Origin: Hawksworthiomyces lignivorus
Taxonomy: Eukaryota; Ascomycota; Sordariomycetes; Ophiostomatales; Ophiostomataceae
Direction of reading: 5' to 3'
NCBI GenBank assembly: GCA_002917075.1
Contig: NTMA01000138.1
Coordinates: forward strand, 1-64,000
Length of the DNA: 64,000 nt
The stretch's first letter is position 1. Every line of letters starts with the position of its first letter. The translations under genes were made by a program, and so were the position numbers. Of this stretch, positions 48,120-60,010 are shown one piece after another. The notes below the pieces were generated by a model. The model saw nothing but the letters and a program-made list of their open reading frames with translations. It did no database searches and had not been told where the DNA came from.

Positions 48120-50041
48120 CTCTCCTTCTTCTTCTCTCCACCTAACCCAACGATCCGATTTTGAACCTTAAATTGTGCTAATACATATGCTTGGATCCAG
48201 CCTAGCCTAGTCAGCACGGCTATCTACTTTGGAATTCTGCTGAAAGTCAGTCATGGCTGGAAAAGATGCTACGCTGACCGGAAGAGTTCGGTTTTTCTTA
48301 TTTCCCCTCTCCCTCAAAAGATATACTTTGCCTAACTTACACGTACCTGTTCGTCAGCTTAGTCTACCCTAAACCCCTCCTTAGCATTAGGTCTGCGGCA
48401 TTCTTCCCGTTGGCGGGAGTGGGTGGACATTGTCAACATCAGTGTAAGGGAGGTAAGCAATTCAATCTTCTGTTGTCCCAAAGAGCCAAATTATGTTGGT
48501 CCAGCGAACCGGCTTGCTCTAAGTACTGCCTTTACCTATGCTTGTTACCGCACAACTGAGCGTCATTGTAAAGGGAGGCAGAAGCAAAAAGCGAAGGTTG
48601 GGTGGATGCACAACATCCATTTGGCTAGGAAGCCCTGTGCCGCACCATCAAAATTGTAGCCCTGTAGAGATCTGCACGTGTGCAACTAGCTAGTAACATC
48701 TTCCCAAATCTAGAAAGCTTGGCATGTACTAATTCAAACGTCAGCTTACTTGGTATACGACTTACCAGTAGTTCATATTTCAGTAGTTGTGCTTTCTCTA
48801 TGAGGCTGGACTCACTTGCTTTGTGAGCATCAATAAAAATAGATCTTCTGCTGGTTTTGAGACACTTGGAGAGACCACAAGATAGGAAGCGACACAAAAC
48901 GGTCAGTCTTTTTTGTGTCCTCATCCCAACCGTCTGGCATGTCACTACCCTGTTGTGCGCTCCCAGAACCTATAAATATACTAGACTTTCTGCATGAGGC
49001 TTCTTGGCGTCACGGTTTTTCTTTTCTTCAACAGTGGTAGCTATCGCTGCGACGTTGACCGTTTTCATTACGGGAGCCTAGTTGGTAATGAAATGATTAA
49101 TACCTTCTTGTCCGTTGTAGGTTAATCTCTCTGTAGAATTCAGCTATAACTTCCCTTGCTAGAAGCTGTTGTGACCGTAGGAAGTGGTGGCCACATATAA
49201 GTACAACTCGTCTCTCCCTTGTAGTCTTGACTTCTTTTCCTCTTCATTTTTCATTTTCATTATTTTCATTTTCATTTTCTTGATGCTTTTTTATGATAAT
49301 GCGTTGCATTTTTTCTTAGATTCTTATCTCTGCTACTACAACTTTTACTACCTCCTTTCTTTGTATAGTTATCTCTCCACAAGGATCCATGACGAGCCAG
49401 CGGGAACATGACCGGCCGCTTCTCTACTCATACTACTAAATAGGTTAATATGAGTAATCTGGAGCTCTATAGCGGCGTCGTAGCCTGGATTTGGGCGCAG
49501 TGCAGCCTGCCTGACCATTTGTGTTAGTTTGTTATTCATGCCTGCGGTCGCCTTAGCGGGCTAGCCTGCCAGACACCACCTACTGCTGTAAGTTGAGGCT
49601 GATCCAATCTGGCGTCCAGCTCGGATTCTTAGCAGCTAACCACACATCTTTTGTAGCATCGCCCAATGTCAAAATTACAACCACATGTGACTAGTTCTCG
49701 CCAGCTGCATGAAATGAAATGAACGATTCCCCTGAATCCTTCACAACCATAAAAAACCAAAAACTGCAATTGGCAGGAGTTTCTCTATTCTGTCGCTCAT
49801 TGTTCTCGATGTTGTTGAAGAGTCATTGTCGATCTATTGATCCATGGCAGTAATAAATGCTTGCGAGATGAGAACCCGAATGCAGTATTGAATTATGCAA
49901 GTAATAGATACCATAGCTGTCACACACACCAAAGTACAAAACTTTCAGCCACCCTTTTTCATCGCCCACTCCAATTTTGCTCAGCCCATTTTTCATCCAA
50001 GCTAATTTGCTCCTCCCCAGCCCTTCTCCTCTTCCTCTAGC
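48120..50041. other. Long intergenic region
   Basis: About 1.9 kb without a supported gene. Open frames near 48423-48945 are short and lack family signatures. A TTCATTTTCATT low-complexity block lies at about 49245-49281. The last 100 bases are pyrimidine-rich and lead into the F-box-like gene. Confidence 0.4.
49245..49281 (+). repeat. TTTTCA low-complexity block
   Basis: Irregular tandem TTTTCA/TTTTCATT units in a T-rich context. Confidence 0.5.
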
Positions 50042-51286
50042 ATGGACCCCTTTGCCCACCTTCCCACTGAAGTACTAGTCCTAGCGCTCAAGGCTGTCCC
50101 CGACCTACCGTCACTGCACAGCCTGCGTGCCGCATCGCCGGCGCTGTTGCCCATATTCTACAGCAACGATCTGATCGTCAAGATTCTTAACACCGTCCTC
50201 ATCCGCTGTCTGGCGCACGAACCTCGCAGCATTGCACATATGACATGCTTACTCATCTCTAACCCTCCCACCACCTGGGCGGAGTTTGTAGATCAGCCCC
50301 CATTTCAGCGCAAAGCTTACGACATTCCGCTGTTAGGTGGCGCCTGCGCGGTGTCGGCGACCACTGTGCGTAAGCTCCTGGCGCTCTCAGTCGCCGTCCA
50401 CGAGGTCGCCCACCGCTGCCTAGCCACCATACTGGCGCGCTGCGCTGCCCTTTGTGTCCGCCGCCCCATCGACCGGAATTTCGACTACCGAAATCAGATG
50501 CACTGGCAGCACCAACCCGGAGAGCCATACATACCCGCCCCACTCGTGCCTGACGAGCCCGTGCAAGACGATGCAGCCATGCAGGCAGCTGCAGCGCCGC
50601 CAGTGCTCTGGGTCGAAGCCCAGCGAGTTCTGGAAGGCGCCTGGCGGCTTGCGTTCTACTCGGTTCTACGCGAGGCTCTCCTCCCCGGCCGAGATGGCCA
50701 CCACGAGCAGCTCCCTCTAGACATGCAGAGTCCGCTGCATCTGTGGCGCATGCTGGACTCGGACATGGTAGTTACTGGCGAGATCTGGTCGCTGGCGACA
50801 GTCGTGCAAGCCGAAGTCTCCGGCCTCGGCCCTGACAACGAGCAGCAGCCTATCGTTCTACAGGAACCCATCTGTCTGCGCCTGGCCGATGCCTTTTCAG
50901 AGGCCGCCTCGCTCTCACTGCCCACGGCTGCCGGCGCTGGCTACGACTACGATTACTCACGCTGTGTTCATCCGACGCCGCCCGACTGGAAACCCGGCGG
51001 GACTGGTCTCGGCACGCGGAAACTACTCTCACGTTTTGTCCACAGCACAGGCGTTTACTACTCGCCCATGTACCGCGGCAGCAAAGCCCTCTATATCTCA
51101 TTTGGCGCCTACATCTGGGAGGCCCCTCGCATGGAAGTTCTAGGGCTCTTAACCGCGGCGACACGTCCCTGGCCGCGGTCCGACTTTATGAGCGGCGACT
51201 GGTATGCCTGGTACCGTCTGCTGGCCGACGACCAGCGCGCCCAGCTCCATCAAAGGCAGAGAGAGCATTACGACAGGTCTCGGTAA
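50042..51286 (+). CDS. F-box-like protein, intronless
   Basis: A single exon of 414 codons, GC-rich and codon-biased compared with its AT-rich flanks. The first 40 residues (MDPFAHLPTEVLVLALKAVPDLPSLHSLRAASPALLPIF) have the LPxE...I/L pattern and leucine spacing of a fungal F-box. F-box proteins usually act as substrate receptors of SCF ubiquitin ligases. The rest shows no WD or leucine-rich repeats. It has a QAAAAPPVLW linker, a conserved-looking GYDYDYSRC segment, and a Trp-rich end (RPWPRSDFMSGDWYAWYRLL). Many fungi carry large families of such proteins. The target is unknown. Start chosen at the first ATG, which begins the F-box itself. Confidence 0.7.
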   Translation: MDPFAHLPTEVLVLALKAVPDLPSLHSLRAASPALLPIFYSNDLIVKILNTVLIRCLAHEPRSIAHMTCLLISNPPTTWAEFVDQPPFQRKAYDIPLLGGACAVSATTVRKLLALSVAVHEVAHRCLATILARCAALCVRRPIDRNFDYRNQMHWQHQPGEPYIPAPLVPDEPVQDDAAMQAAAAPPVLWVEAQRVLEGAWRLAFYSVLREALLPGRDGHHEQLPLDMQSPLHLWRMLDSDMVVTGEIWSLATVVQAEVSGLGPDNEQQPIVLQEPICLRLADAFSEAASLSLPTAAGAGYDYDYSRCVHPTPPDWKPGGTGLGTRKLLSRFVHSTGVYYSPMYRGSKALYISFGAYIWEAPRMEVLGLLTAATRPWPRSDFMSGDWYAWYRLLADDQRAQLHQRQREHYDRSR

Positions 51287-51495
51287 ACTGGAGACAACGA
51301 GCGCCACCTGCAGATGTTTAAGTCGGAAATTAGCTTTAATGGAGAGAAAGGTAAAAAAGAAAAGTTAAAAGAAAACTCTAAAAAAAAATTAAAATATAAA
51401 AAATTAAAAAAATTTCATATGTCGATATATTACGGTAATTTTCACATACCTCCAAAGCGATTATAAAAAAAATAAAAGGATTTTAGACTTCAAAA

Positions 51496-52847
51496 CTACC
51501 AATCACGCTTAAGAACGAAGCGGTAGCGTGATTCGCCATCTAGTTGCCGCTGGATAGCTTCCGAGCACTTAGACATGGGGATCTCCTCTACCCAGCTCTT
51601 GATGCCCTTCTTGACCACGAGGTTGAGCATCTCAAGCACCTCCTTTTTGCTACCAGTGTTGGAACCGCGCAGCGCTGAGTTGTTGCCGATCATCAGCGGC
51701 GGTGGTAAGGACGGCAGGTTGGACTCGGGAATGCCGACATAGACGAGGGAGCCCCCAACGTCCAAGAGAGAGATGTATTGCACTAACGGCATATCTTGGG
51801 CGAATGACGTGCAGATTAGGAGGTCAAGACTGCGCTGGGCCGGCTCGGTCCAGTCCTCCGCGCTAGTCACGAGGAAGTGCTCGGCGCCCATCTTCTGCGC
51901 ATCTTCCTTCTTCCGCGCCGAGTGTGATATGGCTGTCACCGTCCCCCCCATCGCGTGTGCGAACATGACAGCGTAGTGACCCAATCCTCCAATACCAATG
52001 ACGCCCACCCGTGTGCCTGGTCCTACGGCGGCTGCCTTGAGAGGTGAAAACACAGTCAAGCCGGCGCAAAAGAGGGGAGCCACCATGGCAGGAGGAAGTG
52101 AATCGGGAACGGGGAAGACGAAGCTACGAGCCGTATGTCAGTTGTACAAACTCATCTGGGCAATAGCCGCATTAGAAACTAGACTAGGGGAAACTGACCG
52201 GTCATTCACTCGGACGAAGTCGGAGTAGCCGCCCCAGCTCCGGGAGCCGTCCTTGTACCTGAAGTTGTACAGCTCAACAAGGTCAAGCTAGACAGAGTTG
52301 AAACTATTAACTTTTTTTCCGGATGTAATGCTACGAGACTTCCGCTATGATTCCATTTTTCTTGGACTCACACAGTACTGCTCCTTGTCCTTTTTGCAAG
52401 ACGAGCAATCGCCACAGCTCCACGCATTCGGACCGACGCCGACAATATCGCCTGCTTTGAACTCTGTCACAGCGGACCCAACGCGACGAACAGTACCGAC
52501 GACCTCATGGCCGACCACGGACGGGTAGATTGTACTGCCCTATTATTTAAGACATGTGAGTGACGAGAAAACCTTGGGTACTGGCTATTTGAGTGCATTA
52601 TCATACCCATCCCCCACTCAACGTATGCAAGTCAGAGCCGCAGACGCCGCAATACTGAACCTCAATATCGACATCGTTGGCCTCGAATGGCTTTGGGACG
52701 AAGGAGAACTGCCACGGGTTAGCCCAGGATGGTTAGTTAATGTGGGGTGCATTATATTGACGTGTTTTCTGTAGATACCTTCTGAATGTCCCTCCAATTC
52801 TCTTTAGATTGAGATCCGTAACCAGTAAACTTTTCTGGGACCTCCAT
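51496..52847 (-). CDS. Zinc-dependent alcohol dehydrogenase (CAD/ADH6-like)
   Basis: Five exons (52847-52779, 52708-52607, 52539-52372, 52287-52199, 52123-51496) encode about 351 aa. Catalytic zinc ligands are Cys46 in CGVCGSD and His68-Glu69 in GHEVVG. The structural zinc loop has the spaced cysteines of CGDCSSCKKDKEQYC. The cofactor site GIGGLGHYAV follows, with SHSARKKEDAQ after the second strand, typical of NADP(H)-dependent cinnamyl-alcohol-type dehydrogenases. These reduce or oxidise a wide range of aldehydes and alcohols in the cytosol. Next to an N-demethylase-like gene and an amine oxidase, it could process aldehydes made by amine oxidation; that link is inference. It is divergent from the DUF3445 gene over about 480 bp with GATA-type sites. 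Intact. Confidence 0.87.
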
Positions 52848-52966
52848 ATTTTCTGGTGTATTGGTGAATAGTCGGTCTGAGATTGACCACCAAGAAGTTC
52901 GTTGCTGGTGTTGGTAGGTGTGGTTCGATACCGGAGTGTTATAATAGTGTACAGAGATTGAACGTG

Positions 52967-53243
52967 CGATAATATCTATTCTATCAAAGTGTGGGGATGA
53001 AACGGATTCCAAGAACAGGAATTAAAGATATGCATCCCACTCGTTGCAGCATTTGAATCAAAAAGGACATTGCGACGTCTGATAGCGGGTCCGGCGCTTC
53101 GGGCGCACCGCCGCGCATCCATGTTATCTCCTCGTCCCACACACATCCCGGCGTCAAGGAGATACCCGCATTTTCGGTGGTTGGCATTACAGCAAAGGCG
53201 TTATGGACACTACGGGACAGGAGGCAGCACTGGCTGTTGATAA
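52967..53243. promoter_or_regulatory. HGATAR sites between ADH and the DUF3445 gene
   Basis: Four HGATAR matches lie in the divergent gap: 52967-52972 (CGATAA), 52981-52986 (TGATAG on minus), 53080-53085 (TGATAG) and 53238-53243 (TGATAA). HGATAR is the known core site of fungal AreA/NIT2 nitrogen regulators. Function here is inferred. Confidence 0.4.
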
Positions 53244-53323
53244 GGAGAAGGGATCGGGTGCTTGATGCCAGCAGCGCAACATGTGCCACGCCACATCACT
53301 CGGAGGCGCAACCTGTCGCTACA

Positions 53324-54635
53324 ATGTCTTCGTCGACGAATCTCCTGCTTATCCTCCTCCTGACGCTCTTTGTCGGTGTAAAACTGGCCTTATCTCGTCT
53401 TCGGAGACAGCGCGCAAGCATCACAAACAGCGAGAAGCCGGAGACGCCGCCTCCAGTGGAGTTCGATTACAGCAAAGTGCCCATTGTCGCCCTCGGGAAA
53501 TTCGACGTCACCGCGACGCCGCCTCACCCGTACCGGCCATAGACGTCGGGCAAGTTCAAGATGACCATGGGCATCATCAAGGTCCCGCAGGAGGAGTGGC
53601 TTTCCCTTGACAATCGGTACTGGGAGGAGCAGGAGCTGCGGCGGACGCTGCTCCGCGACAATCGCGAGGGCGTCATGCAGATTCTGCCAGGCTCCGAGCC
53701 TGCATGTGCGGAAGCGCTAGAGTTTATCGTGTCGTATTTTACGAGGCGCTACCCGCACCTGTTCTACATCCCCAAGGGCAAGCCGGACCATATCCACAAC
53801 AGCTTGACGAACAAAACGTTCCGCATTCGGGAGCCGTTTGACATTCCGCCGCTCGAGGTGGCCGCTCGGATAGCGATGGAAGACTTGAATCTCCTGATCC
53901 AGGGCTTTGGCGATGACCCGGAGCAACACTACCTGTGTGTGTCCCCAAAAATATTCTGACGGAGCTAAAGATAGCTATGGCTGACAAGAACAGGGCGGCG
54001 AGCTTTTCCATGGGTCCAGCCGGCTGGTATCTCGAAGAACGTATCGGGTGGCCATTGTGGAAAATTCACACGCCAGTACCGCTGTGGGAGGAGAAGTTGC
54101 GGCGTGCTATTGAAAAGTAAGTTAAATTTTTAATTAGGCAAACGTATTAAGAAAAGAGAACGTGCGATAAAATCCGAGACAAAAGGAGGTGCGGAAACCA
54201 ACTAACACAATTTTCGACAGGTCTTTTCTTCGAATGCGGCCAGACGGTCTTATCTCCCGACACAACTACTTCATGCAGACAAGTGACGTGTTCTTTCAAC
54301 AAGAACCGTTTGTGGTAGACATGACATCTCAACCAAGCATCGAAGACATGCGCATCCGTCACGAGCGGCAAACACTGCGTAGGCTGCCGCGCACGAAGGC
54401 CATTCTTTTCACAGTACGCACATACATGATGCCGGTATTGTCTCTGAGGGACGAACCAGAAAGCATCCGCGAGCTCCTGGGATCAGTGCGGGAAATGCAT
54501 CCGGACATGGCCCAGTACAAAGGAAGACACATCTGGGGCAAAACAGTAGAGGCATGGTGCGAAGAGCAGCTAGCCAAGGTTGATGGCGGGAAAGATAAAG
54601 GTCATCAGCCAATTAGAGATCAAGTAGTAACATAA
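53324..54635 (+). CDS. DUF3445/HODM-alpha-like protein with one in-frame TAG
   Basis: Predicted exons 53324-53936, 53975-54116 and 54221-54635 give about 389 residues with one internal stop. An N-terminal membrane anchor (TNLLLILLLTLFVGVKLAL) precedes the family core (MTMGIIKVPQEEWLSLDNRYWEE; FPWxxPAGW-like SFSMGPAGWYLEERIGWPLW; HTPVPLWEEKLRRAIEKSFLRM; FMQTSDVFFQQEPF; RHERQTLRRLPRT). The family (PF11927) includes bacterial haem-dependent oxidative N-demethylase, which acts on dimethylamine. TAG at 53540-53542 follows PYRP, where relatives usually have Trp (TGG). Nothing else is damaged. The stop may be a recent nonsense mutation, an error, or a site corrected by mRNA editing. ATG 53561 downstream would give a protein without the anchor. 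The first intron border (53937-53974) has alternatives. Confidence 0.7.
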
Positions 54636-54806
54636 GGACTAGCGTCTCCAGGTCCGCATCAGTGGGAGAAGGGAAACTAGAGATCCAGCCAATAGGGGAC
54701 GCCAACTTAGTATAGCACAAAAGACTTGGGACAGAACGCCGGAGTAAGGGACACCCCAAGCCCCAGATTTCACCGACGCACCAATCTGCACATCGCTTCC
54801 ACGTTC

Positions 54807-54860
54807 TGATAAGGACCATATGCGCTAGCTGAATGAAAACTAGGTGTTGTCGCGTTATCT
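54807..54860. promoter_or_regulatory. Two HGATAR sites upstream of the Zn2Cys6 gene
   Basis: TGATAA at 54807-54812 and AGATAA on the minus strand at 54855-54860 lie 115-170 bp before the regulator start codon, a typical position for a nitrogen-responsive GATA factor. Inferred. Confidence 0.35.
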
Positions 54861-54974
54861 CCACGAATCCCAATACATATAAGCAGCGGGCATACCTCTC
54901 GAATCGCACCTCGGACTTTGTCTCCCAAGTGACTGACTAACAGATGTTACCCAGCACCACTAAAGTGCGTCACA

Positions 54975-57061
54975 ATGCCACTAGAAACAGAACCCGGTGT
55001 GCGGTCATGGATTAAGCGCGGCCGCACAGGTTGCTTTACCTGCCGTCGCCGACGCAAGAAGTGCGATGAGCTCAAGCCAGAGTGTGAGTTGTGGGTCTGG
55101 CGATGTTGATGATTGCTTAGGCGACTTATCTTGAAGAGACGTGAACTGACATCTGTTCAGGCATCGGCTGCCTGCGAAGTGGATATGTCTGTGAAGGCTA
55201 TCCGGCAGCGACACGGTTTCCAGCATCAGGCACAAAGACAGCGCAGCAACGGGATAGTAGTAATAAATTCTCAGAGGCATCGGTAGCTCCCCGCGATACC
55301 GATGCTACTCCTGGTGCAGTCACAGCAGAGGAAGAAATAGAAGCCAGGGGGGCAGGGCCATCCGAAGTTCCTAATGACTTGGCTTCTGGCGGGGACGAAG
55401 TGGTGGACTGGAATTTCCCGAGCAGCGGCCTTGGCTCAGCTTTTTCTCCAATAGTGACAGCTCTTAATGCAGACCTCTACCTCGTTCCACCGCAGAATAT
55501 GTGGCAACACAGCAATGCAGCTATTAGTGGAGGCTTATCGACCGGTCTGTCTCTTTTCAGCGGAACAGACATCATGATGTGGTTACAGCCGCAGCCACCC
55601 GGGACGATACAGCTAGCTACAGACATTTCACACAGGCAACAGGAAGCAAGTCCTATCCAGGCCGTAAACACGCCAGATCGAGAAGAAATTGAACCCAGCC
55701 CACACGTCGAAAATGCAGACACCGCCCCCGGTCCAGCTGAACGCACTCCGACAGCTGTTATCCCACGTGGTCTGCCGTTCTTAATCAACGGCATCAATAC
55801 GCCCTCAGAGCAGCGTTTCTTTGTGCACTTTACCACGATAACATCACGGGTCATGACGGTGGAATCAAATGAGCACAATCCTATTCTGTCCAAGGTCTTG
55901 CCATGTAGCTTGCATGACGCAACATTGCAAAAGGCCATTTTGTGCCTGGGCGCATCGCATCTGCTGAAATTGGCATCCCACCCAGAACTCGGATGGCCAG
56001 CACAGAAGGAGAAACTCCTGCGGCGCACGGAACACGAGCAGGCGAGAAAAATCTCCCTGGCGTTGCAGCGGGGCCAGCAGCCGACTCCACCGGGCGAGCT
56101 GGATGCCATCCTTAACTGCTCGCTGCTGCTGTGCTTGTATGAGATCTCAGAAGGCTCTGGGGACGAGACGTGGCGGATCCACCTCGACGTAGCCCGTGAT
56201 TTCATTCGAAAGGCCGTCGGCAGCGCCCCCGCCGGCGCTACACCCGTTTCACCTCCGCAGCCGTCCACGACCTGGGGCGACAGCCTGCAGATCGATGACT
56301 TCCTGCTCGAGTTCTTCATGTACCACGACATTCTCGCGACGGTGACGGATCGCGGCCGGCGGCCCGTCCTGGAGCCGCTACCGTGGATTGCTCGGCGGCT
56401 CCGGCGGAGCCGCCACCGGGGATACATGATCGGCTTGGACAACGGCCTATTTGACTTGCTATCGAGGGTAGCCGCCCTGCGGGTTAGGGCCAACAGCATC
56501 GGCAGCGAGGCGCCAGCCGGCGACGGCGGCGTGCTGTACGATGCGCTTGTGCTTTGGGACGAGCTGAACCGCTGGCAGCTGAACCTGGCCGCGGCCAAAG
56601 AGACCTGCGCTGCTGACAATATTATCAGCATCGACGCCAGTGCTGATGTCGGTGCCAGCCCAGACAAGAACAGCGACCGCGCGCACGCCTGCTCGGCCTA
56701 CGTGGCAGCGCTGTATGTGTGGCTGTATGCCATCGTATATCCGCGCGGCATCGCTGACGACAAAGTGCACGAGGTCGTCGCGCAGGGCATTGCGGACATG
56801 CAGGCCGTGCGCGGCTCGGGGTGGCTGTCACAGCTGCTGTTTCCAACGTTCGTGCTCGGCTGCGCCAGCGTCACCGGCGATGAGCGCGCCCGCTGCTCGG
56901 CGCTCTTTGTGCGATTGCACCGCTTCAGCGGAATGGGAAACGTGCAGCTGGCGTACAGGGTGGTGCAGCTGGCGTGGCAAGAACACGACGCGGGCGTGGC
57001 GGATGCATGGGACTGGGTTCAGCAGATGGAAAAACACGATATTAGCCTGCCGGTGACGTAA
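54975..57061 (+). CDS. Zn2Cys6 transcription factor
   Basis: Two exons, 54975-55083 and 55161-57061, encode about 669 aa. The intron lies inside the zinc cluster. After splicing, the cysteines are at residues 20, 23, 30, 37, 40 and 47 (GCFTCRRRRKKC, then CIGCLRSGYVC). A polar, low-complexity linker to about residue 190 is followed by a fungal transcription factor domain 2-like region (PFLINGINTPSEQRFFVHFTT, ALHDATLQKAILCLGASHL, and LLLCLYEISEGSGDETWRIHLDVARDFI). It lies between the DUF3445 gene and the amine oxidase, so it is the natural candidate for a pathway-specific regulator of that group. The direction of control cannot be read. The gene is intact, and its GC content is high relative to its flanks. 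Confidence 0.88.
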
Positions 57062-57228
57062 GGACAAATAATATGAACGAGAATTTATGCACTCCATTAT
57101 ATAACATGGAGAATAAAGCTGAGATATTAGCGGAGCCTTTTGGTTTTATGATGCAATTAAAACCGAACTCTATGGTAACATATGCAACTATCTTCAATGG
57201 CGTTTTTTTTTTTTTTTTGCATAACACA

Positions 57229-59428
57229 TCACAGCCTTGCCTTCCCATCGCAGCAACTGCTCTCCTCTGAGATGCTCTCGACAAGAACCGATTTGTTCTT
57301 GGATTGTCTAGAGACTTGTCAGCAAAAAAAAAAAGAGAACTAGTGACGGCTGATGATGATTCAAAATAGTATACATACGTTGACGGCGGGACATCCAGAG
57401 CCGGATTCTTGATAAAGAAATTCGTTGGCTTGAAGCCAACCTTGACAATATCGACAGGCCTAATTCACACACTCAGCATACTTGAAATTTGTTATGTGAA
57501 TGTGCCACAGATCTATTGTACTTACATAACGGGAAAGTCTTCAATCCGTGGAACGTGTTGAATGCCAAACTGCACCCAGACGACAATGTCTTCGTCGGTG
57601 ATATCATCACAACGGTTAGCCCATTTGCGTACGCCAGCTGTTCGCTCGTTCTGATTTGTGTACTGGCCACCTGCAAACAGCTCTCGTTCATTGTACTTTG
57701 TCACATAGATGGCATGGTCACCGAAGCTGGAATAGTAGAAGACTAGTCAAAATACCAGACAACAAGAAAAGAAGAAAAGAGGAGACAAGCTCGGACATAC
57801 TCGGCTCGTTTGTAGGCATAGCTGTCTTTGTGGGCCATGAGTGGCTGCACAGGCGGCAGGTGGATCCTGTAAGCGACATTGAGGCCGTTGACAGGATTTT
57901 GGCGGCGCGGATTGTCAATCAGATACGTGCGGCCGACCTTTGCGTCGAGGTCGTAGCCGCCTGTCTGCTCGACGACGCTGCGCCGGGCAATGTAGCCGGT
58001 GCCCAGCGGGTTGGTGTGCTGGTCGAGCGGCAGAGGGTGCGTCTCCTCACACACGAGGCGGTTGCGGGCGTCGCCGTCGAGCTCCGGGTCGATGCGCAGC
58101 GACAGGATGTGCTGGTGGTAGGCGGCCAGCACGCCGTCGTGAACGACGGTGCCCCAGGGCACGCGGACGCCCGGGTCGATGGGCTGGGTGGACAGGATGC
58201 CGGTGGCGCGCACCTCGTACTCCATCTGCCCGGTCTGGTCGAAGACGTAGGCCAGGATGTACTCGTAGTTGGACACGGTGATGATGCTCTGGACCACCAG
58301 CTCGCGGCGCCGCACCACGGCCGCGCGCAGCGTGCGGTAGTTGGTGTGCTTCCACAGCAAGCCGGCGTCCTGCTCGTGGATGCACACGGCATTGGGCCGA
58401 CGCAGCGGTCGGCCCTCCACGTCGGCGATCAGCCCGTCCACGTACGCGATGGCGCCCAGGCAGTCGCAGCCCAGCTGCAGGTCGTTGGCCATCAGCCCCG
58501 CGCCCGTGTCGCCCAGGTCGAACGCCTGCTTCTTGTTGTACGGCGGACGCGGGTCGCTGTACGGCACCGTCATGTCGCTCAGCGACACCCGGTAGAACAC
58601 AGGCCGCCCGTCGTACGCCACCTCGTGCAGCACCACGCCCTCGCGGAAGTTGAACGACAGACGCATCTCCCACTTCTGCCACCGCAGCACCTTGCCATCC
58701 AGGTGGAACGATGCGCCCTGCGGCTGCACTACCACCAAGTCCTTGAGGTCCGTCCGCAGCGGGCCGTTCTCCTCCGGCACGTACTCGTTGGGCGCGATGT
58801 CCCGCCGCACCGGCTCCGTCTCCCGCGTGCAGAAGTCGGCCCCGGTCGGCATGTGCTCGATGCGCACGACCTGCATCGTCACCGTGTCGAAGACGGGCGA
58901 GAAGCTAAGCGGAAACGCGTAGTGGTTGCTGTCCACCTGGCTGCTGTTGTTGGGGTCGCGCATGTACATGAAGCACTGGTACGACCGGTGCGCCGTCACG
59001 CCGTCGGCGCCCCAGATCCACGGGTCGCACACGACCACGGCGCCCGCAGGAAGCTGAAGCTTCGCAATCTCCGCCTGGACGCTTGGGTCGGCCAGCGTCA
59101 GCTTCTCGACTTCGAGTACCTCCGCGTCGTCACAGGGGCCGTGGAAGCCCGCCGGCACCTCTGCATAGTGCTCCGTTGCTGAAGTACTGAGGTTGAGGAT
59201 GGCCTCGAACAAGTGCGTCGCGCCAACTAGATAATAGTTGACCCAAGCCTTGCGTGCCGGGACGATGCCTCCACTACGGAACAGTCGAATCTCGCTTTTG
59301 GACGGCTCCAGCAGTGTAATACCCTTGAAGCGCAACTTCGTGCCTGGCTGGTGGCGCTTTCTGATCAACCGTACCGCAGCAGTGATTTCGTCTGCAGTCA
59401 AGTCCGCAAAGGGGTGTAGGGAGGCCAT
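57229..59428 (-). CDS. Copper amine oxidase (primary-amine oxidase)
   Basis: Four exons (59428-57801, 57726-57526, 57459-57379, 57307-57229) encode about 662 aa. The topaquinone precursor Tyr lies in the consensus N-Y-x-Y (TVSNYEY, about residue 388). Copper ligands are the HQH pair near 438-440 and a later His in FGIQHVPRIEDFPVM. The substrate-channel region includes YSDPRPPYNKKQAFDLGDTG, which carries the catalytic-base Asp. The enzyme oxidises primary amines to aldehyde, ammonia and H2O2. There is no signal peptide, and the C-terminus ends GKARL, which resembles a peroxisomal PTS1 tripeptide (ARL), so a peroxisomal location is likely. It is divergent from an amine/GABA permease across a promoter rich in GATA sites. 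Intact. Confidence 0.93.
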
Positions 59429-60010
59429 TGTCGTAAATCGTATTCGGAATTGCCAAGTCTGCCAAAGGTTGGTAAACCTGATGAAGCTGGCAGGATTGCA
59501 CAAGATTGATCGCTCAGTTATCGGTAAATTAGATGAATTGAATATAAGCTTTATCATATCAATAGTGGATATTATTTATGCGTACCCCATGTGAACGGAT
59601 TCGGGCAGTGAAGCAGTGTCTTATCGACACTTCAGTGTCAAGCAATTCATTGCCGTTTGCGGTAACACGCCCTCCTGCTGGGAGCGCTCGAAGCGCTTGA
59701 ACCGCTAGTGCCTACATATGCGCCTATGCCGTGTCTACGAAGACATAACCGTTAGTGCAGCTTTAGTATAGCTATCGGTTACATAGCAGCGTTAGTTTGT
59801 CAGAGCTATGATGATGAAGCCCTTGTACGGCGATAAGAGTTCTGTGTTATCAGACATCTCTTGGTTTCGTTCCGGTGATAAGACCAAATCACGGCTGGTT
59901 AGACATATGTGACAGGTCTGCGGCAAGGTAAATATCGCCGTGAGCTGCCCTGCTTGACGGTCATGCAATATGGTCCTCAGGTTTGAAATACGTTGCATCA
60001 TACAGAGACC
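59429..60010. promoter_or_regulatory. Divergent amine oxidase/permease promoter with clustered HGATAR sites
   Basis: Seven HGATAR matches on either strand were counted by eye in 582 bp: 59518-59523, 59551-59556, 59621-59626, 59772-59777, 59831-59836, 59847-59852 and 59876-59881. About two would be expected by chance at equal base composition. Such clusters are typical of genes under AreA/NIT2 nitrogen-metabolite control, which fits the products on both sides. Binding is inferred. Confidence 0.55.

Noticed and set aside
55477..56667. 396-residue open frame on the minus strand
   Set aside because: Antisense shadow of the Zn2Cys6 gene at 54975-57061.
57656..59182. 508-residue open frame on the plus strand
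   Set aside because: Antisense shadow of the amine oxidase; Val/His/Arg-rich composition typical of a reversed GC-rich gene.
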